From Bacillus sp. FSL K6-3431 (lineage in GTDB: Bacteria > Bacillota > Bacilli > Bacillales > Bacillaceae_C): a stretch of 64,000 bases of DNA. Where the stretch lies: NCBI RefSeq assembly GCF_038002605.1, contig NZ_JBBOCT010000001.1, forward strand, positions 1,798,001-1,862,000, in the 5' to 3' direction. Position numbers and translations under genes: made by a program. The notes beneath the pieces are model-generated. The model saw only the letters and a list, made by a program, of their open reading frames with translations. It was not told the origin of the DNA and made no database searches. This document shows positions 31,098-38,329 of the stretch, in pieces (positions within the stretch are counted from its first letter, which is position 1; the number at the start of each line of letters is the position of its first letter).

Positions 31098-31172
31098 AAG
31101 TCAAGTCCAGACAATTGTGTAATTTAGTTTACAATGTTTTCTTTATGATATTTAGTTATAGTTGGCTATTTT

Positions 31173-31218
31173 ATTTCATCAAGTGAAAAGGGGGTACCCC
31201 CTTTTCACTTGATGAAAT
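31173..31218. repeat. Perfect 46-bp palindrome inside the IS
   Basis: 22-bp arms (ATTTCATCAAGTGAAAAGGG plus GG) around TA, seven bases beyond the transposase stop. It can form a very strong hairpin in RNA from either side. Confidence 0.9.
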
Positions 31219-31225
31219 TGTCATT

Positions 31226-32392
31226 TTATAAACTCTTTTTTCCGCTTCGTTCTCTGTTTTCATAATCCATTAGTATTGCACCGATAAGTCGAAATGCAGA
31301 TTGATTATTCGGGAAGATACGTATGACTCTTTCTCTCCTGCGAACCTCCTGATTAAGCCTTTCAAGTGAATTTGTGCTCGCTAGATAACGATGATAACGA
31401 GAAGGCTGGTTGAGAAATTGAATGGCATCTTCGAAGCCATCCTCTAAAATTTCAATTGCTTTCTGGACCTTTGCTTCTTCTTCATATTTATCGACAAATT
31501 GCTCTTTATATTGGCGAGCTTCTTCTACTGAAATACTATTAAAGATGCGCCTCATGTCAGCGATTATTTGTTTTGATTCTTTTTTTGGCAATCGTTCAAT
31601 GATATTCCGTTTAAAATGGACAGTGCAACGTTGCCAAGAAGTGCCTATGAATTCCCGCTGAATTGCTTTTTTCAGTCCTTCATGAGCGTCTGAAATAATA
31701 AGTTTTGGAGACTGAAGAGCACGTCCTTTCAGGTGTTGGAAGAATCCTTGCCATGCCTCAAAACTCTCAACATGATCGATTTTTAGTCCAATCACTTCAC
31801 GTCTCTTGTTTTCATTTATCGCTGTAGCGATATAAACTGCCTTGGAAATCACTTTATTATGTTCCCGGACCTTGATATACATAGCATCTGCATAAACGTA
31901 CGGATAGTACATGGTATTTAGGGGGCGGTTTGCCCACTCATTTACGATTGGATCTAGCTTTCCAGTAAGCGAAGATACGAACGATTTAGAGACGTTTTCT
32001 CCACACAGTTGTTGAACGACATTTGTGACTTTTCGAGTGGAAATCCCATTGACCACCATCTCTAACATCGACAATACAAAAGCCTGATCGACACGGGAAA
32101 ACCTTTCAAACACGGAGGGAGAAAAGTGTCCCTCACGGGTTCTCGGGACTCGCAGTTGAACCCTTCCAATACTAAGGAGAAGCTCTCGCTCGTAGTAGCC
32201 ATTTCGGTAATCAATGCGTTCGATCGAGCGCTCGTAGGCAGCTGCTTGGAGATAATCATCGCGTTCCTTCTCCATATATTCATTTAGGACAAGTACAATC
32301 GTGGATTTTACTACCGCTTCCAGGTTTGAATTTAGCACTGAGTCTTTTAAAATTTCAATATCTAGGTTAAAATTAAGTTGGGTCATCATCAA
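31226..32392 (-). CDS. IS256-family transposase
   Basis: 388-residue DDE transposase of full length. The predicted catalytic residues Asp169 (YADAMY), Asp235 (IISDAHEGL) and Glu344 (STNSLERLNQEVRRRE) are present, with the CxxH pair Cys256/His259. AGGAGG stands five bases before two consecutive ATGs. Nothing in the frame suggests inactivation. Confidence 0.95.
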   Translation of the reverse strand: MMMTQLNFNLDIEILKDSVLNSNLEAVVKSTIVLVLNEYMEKERDDYLQAAAYERSIERIDYRNGYYERELLLSIGRVQLRVPRTREGHFSPSVFERFSRVDQAFVLSMLEMVVNGISTRKVTNVVQQLCGENVSKSFVSSLTGKLDPIVNEWANRPLNTMYYPYVYADAMYIKVREHNKVISKAVYIATAINENKRREVIGLKIDHVESFEAWQGFFQHLKGRALQSPKLIISDAHEGLKKAIQREFIGTSWQRCTVHFKRNIIERLPKKESKQIIADMRRIFNSISVEEARQYKEQFVDKYEEEAKVQKAIEILEDGFEDAIQFLNQPSRYHRYLASTNSLERLNQEVRRRERVIRIFPNNQSAFRLIGAILMDYENRERSGKKSL

Positions 32393-32481
32393 TTCCTCCT
32401 CAATGTGATCGTGGTTGAAAACATTGTAAAGTGAGGTCTTGATGAGACCTTTTCTTTTTACACAATTATACGGACTCTAAC

Positions 32482-32685
32482 TGATTTACTGGCTACTCAC
32501 GCGATTTAATGGCCACTCACATGATTTACTGGCCACTCACGCCATTTACTGGCTACTCACATGATTTACTGGCTACTCACGCCATTTACTGGCCACTCAC
32601 ATGATTTACTAGCCACTCACGCCATTTACTGGCCACTCACATGATTTACTAGCCACTCACGCCATTTACTGGTTACTCGCACGGT
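32482..32685. repeat. 20-bp tandem repeat array, right part
   Basis: Ten units of GATTTACTGGCCACTCAC plus a variable dinucleotide, strictly 20 bp long. CACAT and CACGC units alternate, so the true period is 40 bp. Removing the IS and one TGATTTAC joins this part to the left part in the correct alternation. Confidence 0.92.
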
Positions 32686-32722
32686 GGCTGTCACATTTCT
32701 TTATTAATTATTTGCTGACAAA

Positions 32723-33436
32723 TTATCGATATTCTTTTAAAACATTTATTTCTTCTTGCGTCAATTCCCGGTATTCGCCAAGTTCAAGAGATTCATCTAA
32801 TACAAGTGGTCCCATGGAAATACGTTTTAAATAAATTACCTTTTTACCAAGCGCTTCAAACATACGCTTTACTTGATGAAACTTCCCCTCCGATATCGTT
32901 AATTCAATATCGGATCTGAGACCAGATTTTATAATCTTTAATTCACCTGGTTTTGTATGATAGCCATCGTCGAGAGTAATACCTTTTTGAAATTCTTTCA
33001 CATCATCTTCCGTTACTACCGTGTTTATTACAGCAAAATAAGTTTTCGGCACATTCTTCTTCGGAGAAAGCAGTTGATGTGCTAGCTGTCCGTCATTCGT
33101 CAAAAGTAGGAACCCTTCTGTGTCTTTATCCAGTCGCCCAACAGGAAAAGGGTTGTAGACCGCATCAGTATGAACAAGCAAATCAACTACCGTCTCATCA
33201 CGAGAATCTTCTGTAGCTGAAATCACGCCATTAGGTTTGTTCATCATCAGATAAATGAACTCCTTATAGTGAATTTCTTCTCCTAAAATAACTATTGAAT
33301 CATTATTAGGATCAACATGAACTTTTGCATCCTTCACTGTTTTTCCATTAACTGTTACACTTCCATCCTTCAATACTTTCTTCACTTCTTTTCTACTCCC
33401 GTAACCGAGATTTGCAAGCAACTTATCGATTCTCAT
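32723..33436 (-). CDS. rsuA: 16S rRNA pseudouridine(516) synthase RsuA (YtzG)
   Basis: 237-residue RsuA-family enzyme. An N-terminal S4 RNA-binding domain (MRIDKLLANLGYGSRKEVKK) is followed by the catalytic domain with Asp103 in GRLDKDTEG. The C-terminal EGKFHQVKRMFEALGKKVI is typical. GGAGG precedes the ATG. Located next to murJ (ytgP) as in B. subtilis. Confidence 0.92.
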   Translation of the reverse strand: MRIDKLLANLGYGSRKEVKKVLKDGSVTVNGKTVKDAKVHVDPNNDSIVILGEEIHYKEFIYLMMNKPNGVISATEDSRDETVVDLLVHTDAVYNPFPVGRLDKDTEGFLLLTNDGQLAHQLLSPKKNVPKTYFAVINTVVTEDDVKEFQKGITLDDGYHTKPGELKIIKSGLRSDIELTISEGKFHQVKRMFEALGKKVIYLKRISMGPLVLDESLELGEYRELTQEEINVLKEYR

Positions 33437-33487
33437 GGGTTAACCTCCGAATTATTATTACTTTCCCAATTTAGGTAAAACGCCCAA

Positions 33488-33514
33488 ACATTCTTTTACC
33501 TTTTACATAGGCTA
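33488..33514 (+). promoter_or_regulatory. Possible sigma-K promoter of the coiled-coil gene
   Basis: AC, 16 bp, CATAGGCTA fits the mother-cell sigma-K pattern AC-N16-CATAnnnTA, 38 bp before the start codon. Match to a loose consensus only. Confidence 0.4.
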
Positions 33515-33551
33515 TTGATGTAGTAACGAATGAATGGAGTGAATTGACATT

Positions 33552-33827
33552 ATGATGAATTACCCCCAGCATATACCAATGGGAATGATACCGCAGCATC
33601 CTGAAAGGCAAACACCACCTCAGCAACAATTTGGTTTTCCTAGTTTTCCGGGATTTCCAGATCAGTCTACAAACAGAAGACTAGATCAACTTGAAAGGCA
33701 AGTGCAACGTCTCGATCGACAAGTTGAAAGGCTGGACCGCAGGGTGGATAGACTTGAAAGACAACTAGGCTTTACCGGCCGACCTGAGCACCCTGGACAT
33801 ACAGATACTCAAGGTGGATATTATTAA
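33552..33827 (+). CDS. Small coiled-coil protein, possibly a spore protein
   Basis: 91 residues. A Pro/Gln/Phe-rich head (PQHPERQTPPQQQFGFPSFP) precedes four regular heptads (LDQLERQ, VQRLDRQ, VERLDRR, VDRLERQ), then a His/Gly-rich tail ending GGYY. The heptads predict a short, highly charged coiled coil. The composition recalls spore-coat proteins, and a sigma-K-like promoter lies upstream. No named family recognised. GGAGTGA precedes the ATG. Confidence 0.75.
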   Translation: MMNYPQHIPMGMIPQHPERQTPPQQQFGFPSFPGFPDQSTNRRLDQLERQVQRLDRQVERLDRRVDRLERQLGFTGRPEHPGHTDTQGGYY

Positions 33828-33837
33828 TTATTAAAGT

Positions 33838-33870
33838 AAAAAAGAGGCTTACCGCGGTAGCCTCTTTTTT
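33838..33870. terminator. Bidirectional terminator
   Basis: AAAAAAGAGGCT / AGCCTCTTTTTT stem with a palindromic centre TACCGCGGTA, between convergent genes. Confidence 0.92.
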
Positions 33871-33881
33871 CTATCCGTAAA

Positions 33882-35504
33882 TCACGATAGCCGCAGTCGT
33901 TTTTTAAGTTTCTGGAGACGTGTACCAAATAATCTATCAGCAAGACCTGATTTTAAACCGAGATAACCATATATGATTCCGCCAATTGCTGCACAGATAA
34001 CGATAATAACAATCGACTGAAATTTCGTTTCTGGAATGATAAAATAAAGCATGCCTTTGTAGACTAGCCAAACAGGAATAGCCATCATTATGTTAAAAAT
34101 AACAATCAATATCGATCTTCTTGCTACTAATTTAAATGGATAATGGGCAAATTTCTTAATAATGATTAGATTAATCACGATAGAGACTGTATAGCCCAAT
34201 GCAGTTGCGTAAACGGCACCCTGCGTTCCAAATGCTTTGATTAATGGGATATTAAAAGCTAGTTTAATAAGAATACCAGTCAATAAGCTTAAAATTGTGT
34301 AGCGCTGTTCGTTTATCCCTTGTAATACAGCAGCTGTCACAGAAAATAGAGCAAATAATATCGCTACAGGCGCATATGTTTGCAATACAGAAGCGGCATA
34401 GGGATCAAATTTAAAAAATGCTGTATATATTGGTTCAGCTAGTAACGCTAGACCAATTGCAGCTGGCATTGTAATGAATAATAACACCTGGAATGTTTGG
34501 TCGAGCTGGCGGAACATGATACGTTTGTCACCTTTTACAAACGATTCCGTCACAAGTGGTACTAATGTTAGGGCAAAAGCCGTTGCAAGCGATACTGGAA
34601 TGATGACAAGTTTATGTGTAGTCATATTCAAAATACCTAGTGAACTAAGCGCATCAGCTTCTTTTCCGGCCTCAGCCATTGCTCTAACAAATGTGTTTTG
34701 ATCAATAAATTGATACATAGGGTTTGCTATCCCGACTAATACGAACGGCAACGCATATATAAGGATTTCTTTATACATATTGCCTAGCGAAATTTCAACC
34801 GTTCCCTTATCATATTGTAAAAATTCATCTAGTCCTGGCTTGCGCTTTTTCCAATACCAGAGAAGCACAAGAAGGCTCGCAATCCCACCGATAAATGCAG
34901 CAAACGTAGCAACACTAATCGCTGTAACGACATTACCGTTTAAAACATACAGAACTATAAAAGAACCACCAAGTAAAAAAGCAATTCGGGCAATTTGTTC
35001 CACAACTGTAGAAACCGCAGATGGTCCCATTGATTGGTGTCCTTGGAAAAATCCACGAATCAAACTCATTACTGGAATAATAATTAACGCGAAACTCACT
35101 GCTCTCATTACCGTTGTCACATCGGCAACCGTATATGGGGAGTTTTCTAGCCCCTCTAGGACAAGTTCAGCTAACCATGGCGCTAAACCGTACATTGCTA
35201 AAAACGACAGAACCCCTGTAACAAACATGACATAAATTCCGGACTTGAACAATTTTCGACCAACTGCGTATTCTTCAATCGCATTGTATTTAGCAATATA
35301 TTTAGAAACAGCAAGCGGCACACCTGCTGTAGCAATACTAATAAATATAGAATATGGGATATAGCCGGCAGTATACAAAGCTGCTTCTTCATCACCTGCT
35401 CCGATGATTGCATAAAATGGAATAACATAAAATAAACCTAATACTTTTGAAAGGATTGTTCCCAAAGTTAATATAAATGTTCCACGAATTAATTTAGATG
35501 ACAT
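33882..35504 (-). CDS. murJ: Lipid II flippase-like protein MurJ (YtgP)
   Basis: 540-residue polysaccharide-biosynthesis/MVF family membrane protein with about 14 hydrophobic helices. It starts SKLIRGTFILTLGTILSKVLG, typical of YtgP/SpoVB. In B. subtilis YtgP is one of two lipid II flippases (the other is Amj). Basic residues such as RGFFQGHQSMGPSAVS in a cytoplasmic loop are conserved in the family. The neighbourhood with rsuA supports YtgP rather than SpoVB. GGAGAG precedes the ATG. Confidence 0.88.
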   Translation of the reverse strand: MSSKLIRGTFILTLGTILSKVLGLFYVIPFYAIIGAGDEEAALYTAGYIPYSIFISIATAGVPLAVSKYIAKYNAIEEYAVGRKLFKSGIYVMFVTGVLSFLAMYGLAPWLAELVLEGLENSPYTVADVTTVMRAVSFALIIIPVMSLIRGFFQGHQSMGPSAVSTVVEQIARIAFLLGGSFIVLYVLNGNVVTAISVATFAAFIGGIASLLVLLWYWKKRKPGLDEFLQYDKGTVEISLGNMYKEILIYALPFVLVGIANPMYQFIDQNTFVRAMAEAGKEADALSSLGILNMTTHKLVIIPVSLATAFALTLVPLVTESFVKGDKRIMFRQLDQTFQVLLFITMPAAIGLALLAEPIYTAFFKFDPYAASVLQTYAPVAILFALFSVTAAVLQGINEQRYTILSLLTGILIKLAFNIPLIKAFGTQGAVYATALGYTVSIVINLIIIKKFAHYPFKLVARRSILIVIFNIMMAIPVWLVYKGMLYFIIPETKFQSIVIIVICAAIGGIIYGYLGLKSGLADRLFGTRLQKLKKRLRLS

Positions 35505-35724
35505 ACAATATCTGACTCTCCATTAAAGAATATTGTTATTAATTTATATCTGAGTATTATTGATAATAGCAAATTAGCTATAATTTTTATCTTTTATTAG
35601 ACACTACTAAATAGTTTACAGCTATCGACTTCATTTGACAATGTACATTATGTGATTAAGTTTGCATTTCCCTCAGAGTAAATTTAAAATGAGGGGACTA
35701 AATAACAAGGTGTTGAACGGAATA

Positions 35725-36993
35725 ATGTATGATGTGATTGTAATTGGTGGCGGACCTTCTGGGCTTATGGCTTCTATTGCTGCGGCAGAAACGGGCGCAA
35801 AAGTTTTGTTAATAGATAAAGGAAATAAGCTAGGACGGAAACTGGCTATTTCAGGAGGAGGACGTTGCAATGTAACGAACCGCTTGCCAGTCGACGAAAT
35901 TATTCGACATATCCCTGGAAATGGTCGCTTCCTATACGGAGCTTTCTCCGTATTTAATAACGAAGATATTATTAGTTTTTTTGAAAACCTTGGGATTGCG
36001 CTGAAAGAGGAAGATCATGGTAGAATGTTCCCAGTATCAGATCGGGCACAGTCTGTTGTAGATGCAATGCTCGCATTGATGAAAAAGCTTGGAGTTGAAA
36101 TTCAAGTAAATACGCCAGTAAAAGAAGTATTATATTCAAATGAACAAATCGCAGGTGTACTACTTGAATCAGGTGAACAAATTGCCAGTAAAGCGGTAGT
36201 CATCGCTGTAGGCGGAAAATCCGTTCCACATACTGGATCTACCGGAGACGGATTCCCATGGGCAGAGGCTGCCGGACATACGATCACAGAACTTTTCCCA
36301 ACCGAAGTGCCTGTTACTTCTGCAGAAACTTTTATAAAAGAAAAGACGTTGCAAGGATTATCATTACGAGATGTGGCATTAAGCGTTCTCAATCCGAAGG
36401 GAAAAGCAATTATCACTCATAGAATGGATATGATTTTCACTCATCTCGGTGTCTCTGGTCCCGCCGTTCTCAGGTGCAGCCAATTTGTTGTAAAGGCACA
36501 GAAAAAATGGAAGCTTGATGAGGTTACGATGTCACTAGATGCTTTACCTGACGTTAAACAAGAAGATCTATTTCAGGATATTCAAAAGAAAATTAAAGAA
36601 GAACCAAAAAAGGCAGTTAAAAATGCATTAAAAGGTCTTGTACCTGAACGTTATTTATTATTTTTATTGGAAAATAGTGATATTGATCCAAGTGATCTTT
36701 GCGCCTCCATTTCAATGGAAAAACTCCGTGCGTTCACCGTTTCATGCAAGCAATTCCGCTTTGAAGTTAATGGGACATTACCACTCGAAAAGGCATTTGT
36801 TACAGGCGGTGGTGTATCTGTTAAGGAAATTGAACCAAAAACAATGGCTTCTAAACTCATGCCTGGCCTTTTTTTCTGTGGGGAAGTACTTGATATATAT
36901 GGCTACACTGGTGGGTATAACATTACATCTGCTTTAGTGACAGGAAGATTAGCAGGAGCAAACGCTGCGGCTGTTAGCGGCGAAAAAAGTTGA
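35725..36993 (+). CDS. ytfP: YtfP, HI0933-like flavoprotein
   Basis: 422-residue FAD/NAD(P)-binding protein of the HI0933/BaiN family. It has the FAD dinucleotide motif [15 protein letters not shown], the family signature [20 protein letters not shown], a [10 protein letters not shown] segment, and [15 protein letters not shown] at the C-terminus. Reaction unknown. ATG at 35725 is chosen because the family begins right there; AAGGTG is 12 bases upstream, rather far. The frame is open to an ATG at 35662, which lacks support. Confidence 0.9.
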   Translation: MYDVIVIGGGPSGLMASIAAAETGAKVLLIDKGNKLGRKLAISGGGRCNVTNRLPVDEIIRHIPGNGRFLYGAFSVFNNEDIISFFENLGIALKEEDHGRMFPVSDRAQSVVDAMLALMKKLGVEIQVNTPVKEVLYSNEQIAGVLLESGEQIASKAVVIAVGGKSVPHTGSTGDGFPWAEAAGHTITELFPTEVPVTSAETFIKEKTLQGLSLRDVALSVLNPKGKAIITHRMDMIFTHLGVSGPAVLRCSQFVVKAQKKWKLDEVTMSLDALPDVKQEDLFQDIQKKIKEEPKKAVKNALKGLVPERYLLFLLENSDIDPSDLCASISMEKLRAFTVSCKQFRFEVNGTLPLEKAFVTGGGVSVKEIEPKTMASKLMPGLFFCGEVLDIYGYTGGYNITSALVTGRLAGANAAAVSGEKS

Positions 36994-36998
36994 AGAGG

Positions 36999-37035
36999 GA
37001 ACTTGTACAGTCCATGACAGGTGCAAGTTCTTTTT
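36999..37035 (+). terminator. Terminator of ytfP
   Basis: GAACTTG...CAAGTTC stem followed by five T, six bases after the stop. Confidence 0.8.
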
Positions 37036-37102
37036 AATTAGGATCATTCCAAGTAATTATTATGGATAGATAATGAGGCTAATGTCTGTAGTAGAATCGT
37101 AG

Positions 37103-37522
37103 TTAAGACGGAAGCTGTTTTTTTATATTGTTAATATCCATCTCGTGTATTGCGATTTTTCCGTTTAAGAAGTCAATATCGATCTTGGCACTCTTCGTTT
37201 CATTTGAGACGAATCGAAAAACTTCTTGATGCTGATCTAGTCTTTTTTCTATTTGTTTAAAATGGCTCCTCATCTCTGTCGTAAGTTGATGGATTTTTTC
37301 GCCATTCGATTGAACTTCAACTTTCACTTCTTGTAGTTCTAAACGCATCGCTTTCTGATCCGTTTTCACTTCTTGTAGTTCCAAATTCATCGCTTTCTGG
37401 TCTGTTTTCACTTCTTGTAGTTCTGAACGGATTCCGTTTTGTCCTTCGCCCAATTGTTCAGAATCTGGTCTAATACCTTTTCCACTTTCTCCTTGGCATG
37501 TATCATACCACTTATTAATCAT
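37103..37522 (-). CDS. Coiled-coil protein with 14-residue repeats, probable 5' frameshift
   Basis: 139 codons. Three tandem 14-residue units (LQEVKTDQKAMNLE, LQEVKTDQKAMRLE, LQEVKVEVQSNGEK) are encoded by 42-bp DNA repeats. A long helical region follows (EKIHQLTTEMRSHFKQIEKRLDQHQEVFRFV). The first ~18 residues (CQGESGKGIRPD) look unnatural and there is no ribosome site. In the next frame the same DNA reads KEKVEKVLDQI behind AAGGAG, which would join well to QLGEGQNGIRSELQ. This suggests a frameshift near 37460-37475. Function unknown; such proteins are common in Bacillus. Confidence 0.65.
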   Translation of the reverse strand: MINKWYDTCQGESGKGIRPDSEQLGEGQNGIRSELQEVKTDQKAMNLELQEVKTDQKAMRLELQEVKVEVQSNGEKIHQLTTEMRSHFKQIEKRLDQHQEVFRFVSNETKSAKIDIDFLNGKIAIHEMDINNIKKQLPS

Positions 37523-37584
37523 GTAGAAAAGGTATCATTTATGGATTCTAGCATATTTATCAACGGCCAATTTAAATGTATTTT

Positions 37585-37767
37585 TCATTTCACATACAAT
37601 ACCATCGCGCTGAAGCAGTATATTTGCTCCGCACTAGCCTCACCAATCGCTGCTACATGGTATTTGATATCAATAATATCTCTTGTTCCCAACTCGCCAA
37701 GAAACTTATTCATTTCCTCTTCAAGATCCTGCTCGTGTTCACAATCAAATAGCTTTACTTGCATCAT
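37585..37767 (-). CDS. cse60: Sporulation protein Cse60
   Basis: 60 residues, starting MMQVKLFDCEHEQDLEEEMN, with DIIDIKYHVAAI and the ending EQIYCFSAMVLY. It matches the small sigma-E-dependent protein Cse60 (YteV) including its length. AGAGGTGA precedes two consecutive ATGs; a GTG in that site is a decoy. Its role in sporulation is not known. Confidence 0.85.
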   Translation of the reverse strand: MMQVKLFDCEHEQDLEEEMNKFLGELGTRDIIDIKYHVAAIGEASAEQIYCFSAMVLYVK

Positions 37768-37785
37768 CAGAATCACCTCTTTATG

Positions 37786-37813
37786 AGAAGTATATCCAAA
37801 AGTCTAAATATTC
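37786..37813 (-). promoter_or_regulatory. Possible sigma-E promoter of cse60
   Basis: GAATATT (37807-37813) and ATACTTCT (37786-37793) separated by 13 bp on the minus strand approximate the sigma-E consensus. cse60 is known to be sigma-E controlled in B. subtilis. Spacer one or two bases short. Confidence 0.4.
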
Positions 37814-37831
37814 AATACAAAAATAAAAAAA

Positions 37832-37856
37832 CGATTTTCGAATGATCCAAAAATCG
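37832..37856 (-). terminator. Terminator of ytwF
   Basis: CGATTTT / AAAATCG stem followed on the minus strand by seven T. Confidence 0.8.
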
Positions 37857-37866
37857 CTTTTTCCTA

Positions 37867-38181
37867 TTATAGTTTCGGTTTCTCAGTTCCTGTCCACTCG
37901 AGCATTCCACCAACCATATTTGTTACATCGTATCCTTGTTCCCGCAAATAATCACAAACTCTTCCGCTACGTCCACCTGATCTGCAAACAAGGATATATT
38001 CTTTTTCTTTATCTAATTGATCTAAACGCTCTGGAATATCACCCATTTTAATATGTAAAGCCTCGGGTATCATCCCTTCCGCAACTTCATCATCTTCTCG
38101 AACATCTATTAAATTCAATGTTCCTCCACTTTGGAGTTGATTCTTTACCTCTTCTGGAGTAATCGTTTTGATTTCAGCCAT
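37867..38181 (-). CDS. ytwF: Rhodanese-like sulfurtransferase YtwF
   Basis: 104-residue single rhodanese domain with catalytic Cys66 in the loop CRSGGRSGR, NLIDVREDDEVAEG for the first half and NMVGGMLEW at the end. Probable persulfide carrier in the cytoplasm. Next to leuS, as in B. subtilis. Confidence 0.92.
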   Translation of the reverse strand: MAEIKTITPEEVKNQLQSGGTLNLIDVREDDEVAEGMIPEALHIKMGDIPERLDQLDKEKEYILVCRSGGRSGRVCDYLREQGYDVTNMVGGMLEWTGTEKPKL

Positions 38182-38294
38182 TCATCTTCACCCTTTCTAT
38201 TGATATAGAATAAATTCCATTATACCAAAACAACACGCTACAAGCTTTTAATTACAACTACGTTTCCATTTTGGTGGGTTTATATTTTCACGTG

Positions 38295-38322
38295 AAAACG
38301 ACCCTCAATGCTCTGAGGGTCG
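38295..38322 (-). terminator. Terminator of leuS
   Basis: 9-bp stem CGACCCTCA / TGAGGGTCG followed on the minus strand by TTTT, within 8 bp of the stop. Confidence 0.88.
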
Positions 38323-38329
38323 CCATTCA

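Larger units (their letters stand above)
31098..32481 (-). mobile_element. IS256-family insertion sequence, intact
   Basis: About 1.38 kb. Terminal inverted repeats carry AGTCCAGACAATTGTGTAA at the left and AGTCCGTATAATTGTGTAA (reverse complement) at the right. TGATTTAC is duplicated directly on both sides (31090-31097 and 32482-32489), so this looks like a direct transposition product. It is inserted inside one unit of the 20-bp array. Confidence 0.93.

Noticed and set aside
30894..31127. Open frame with HSHDLLATRTILLAT repeats
   Set aside because: It is the translation of the 20-bp DNA array; no start signal and the frame runs into the IS.
30913..32685. CRISPR array
   Set aside because: Units are contiguous 20-bp repeats without unique spacers, and no cas genes are near.
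34780..35235. 151-codon plus-strand frame inside murJ
   Set aside because: Antisense shadow of a membrane protein gene; no ribosome site.
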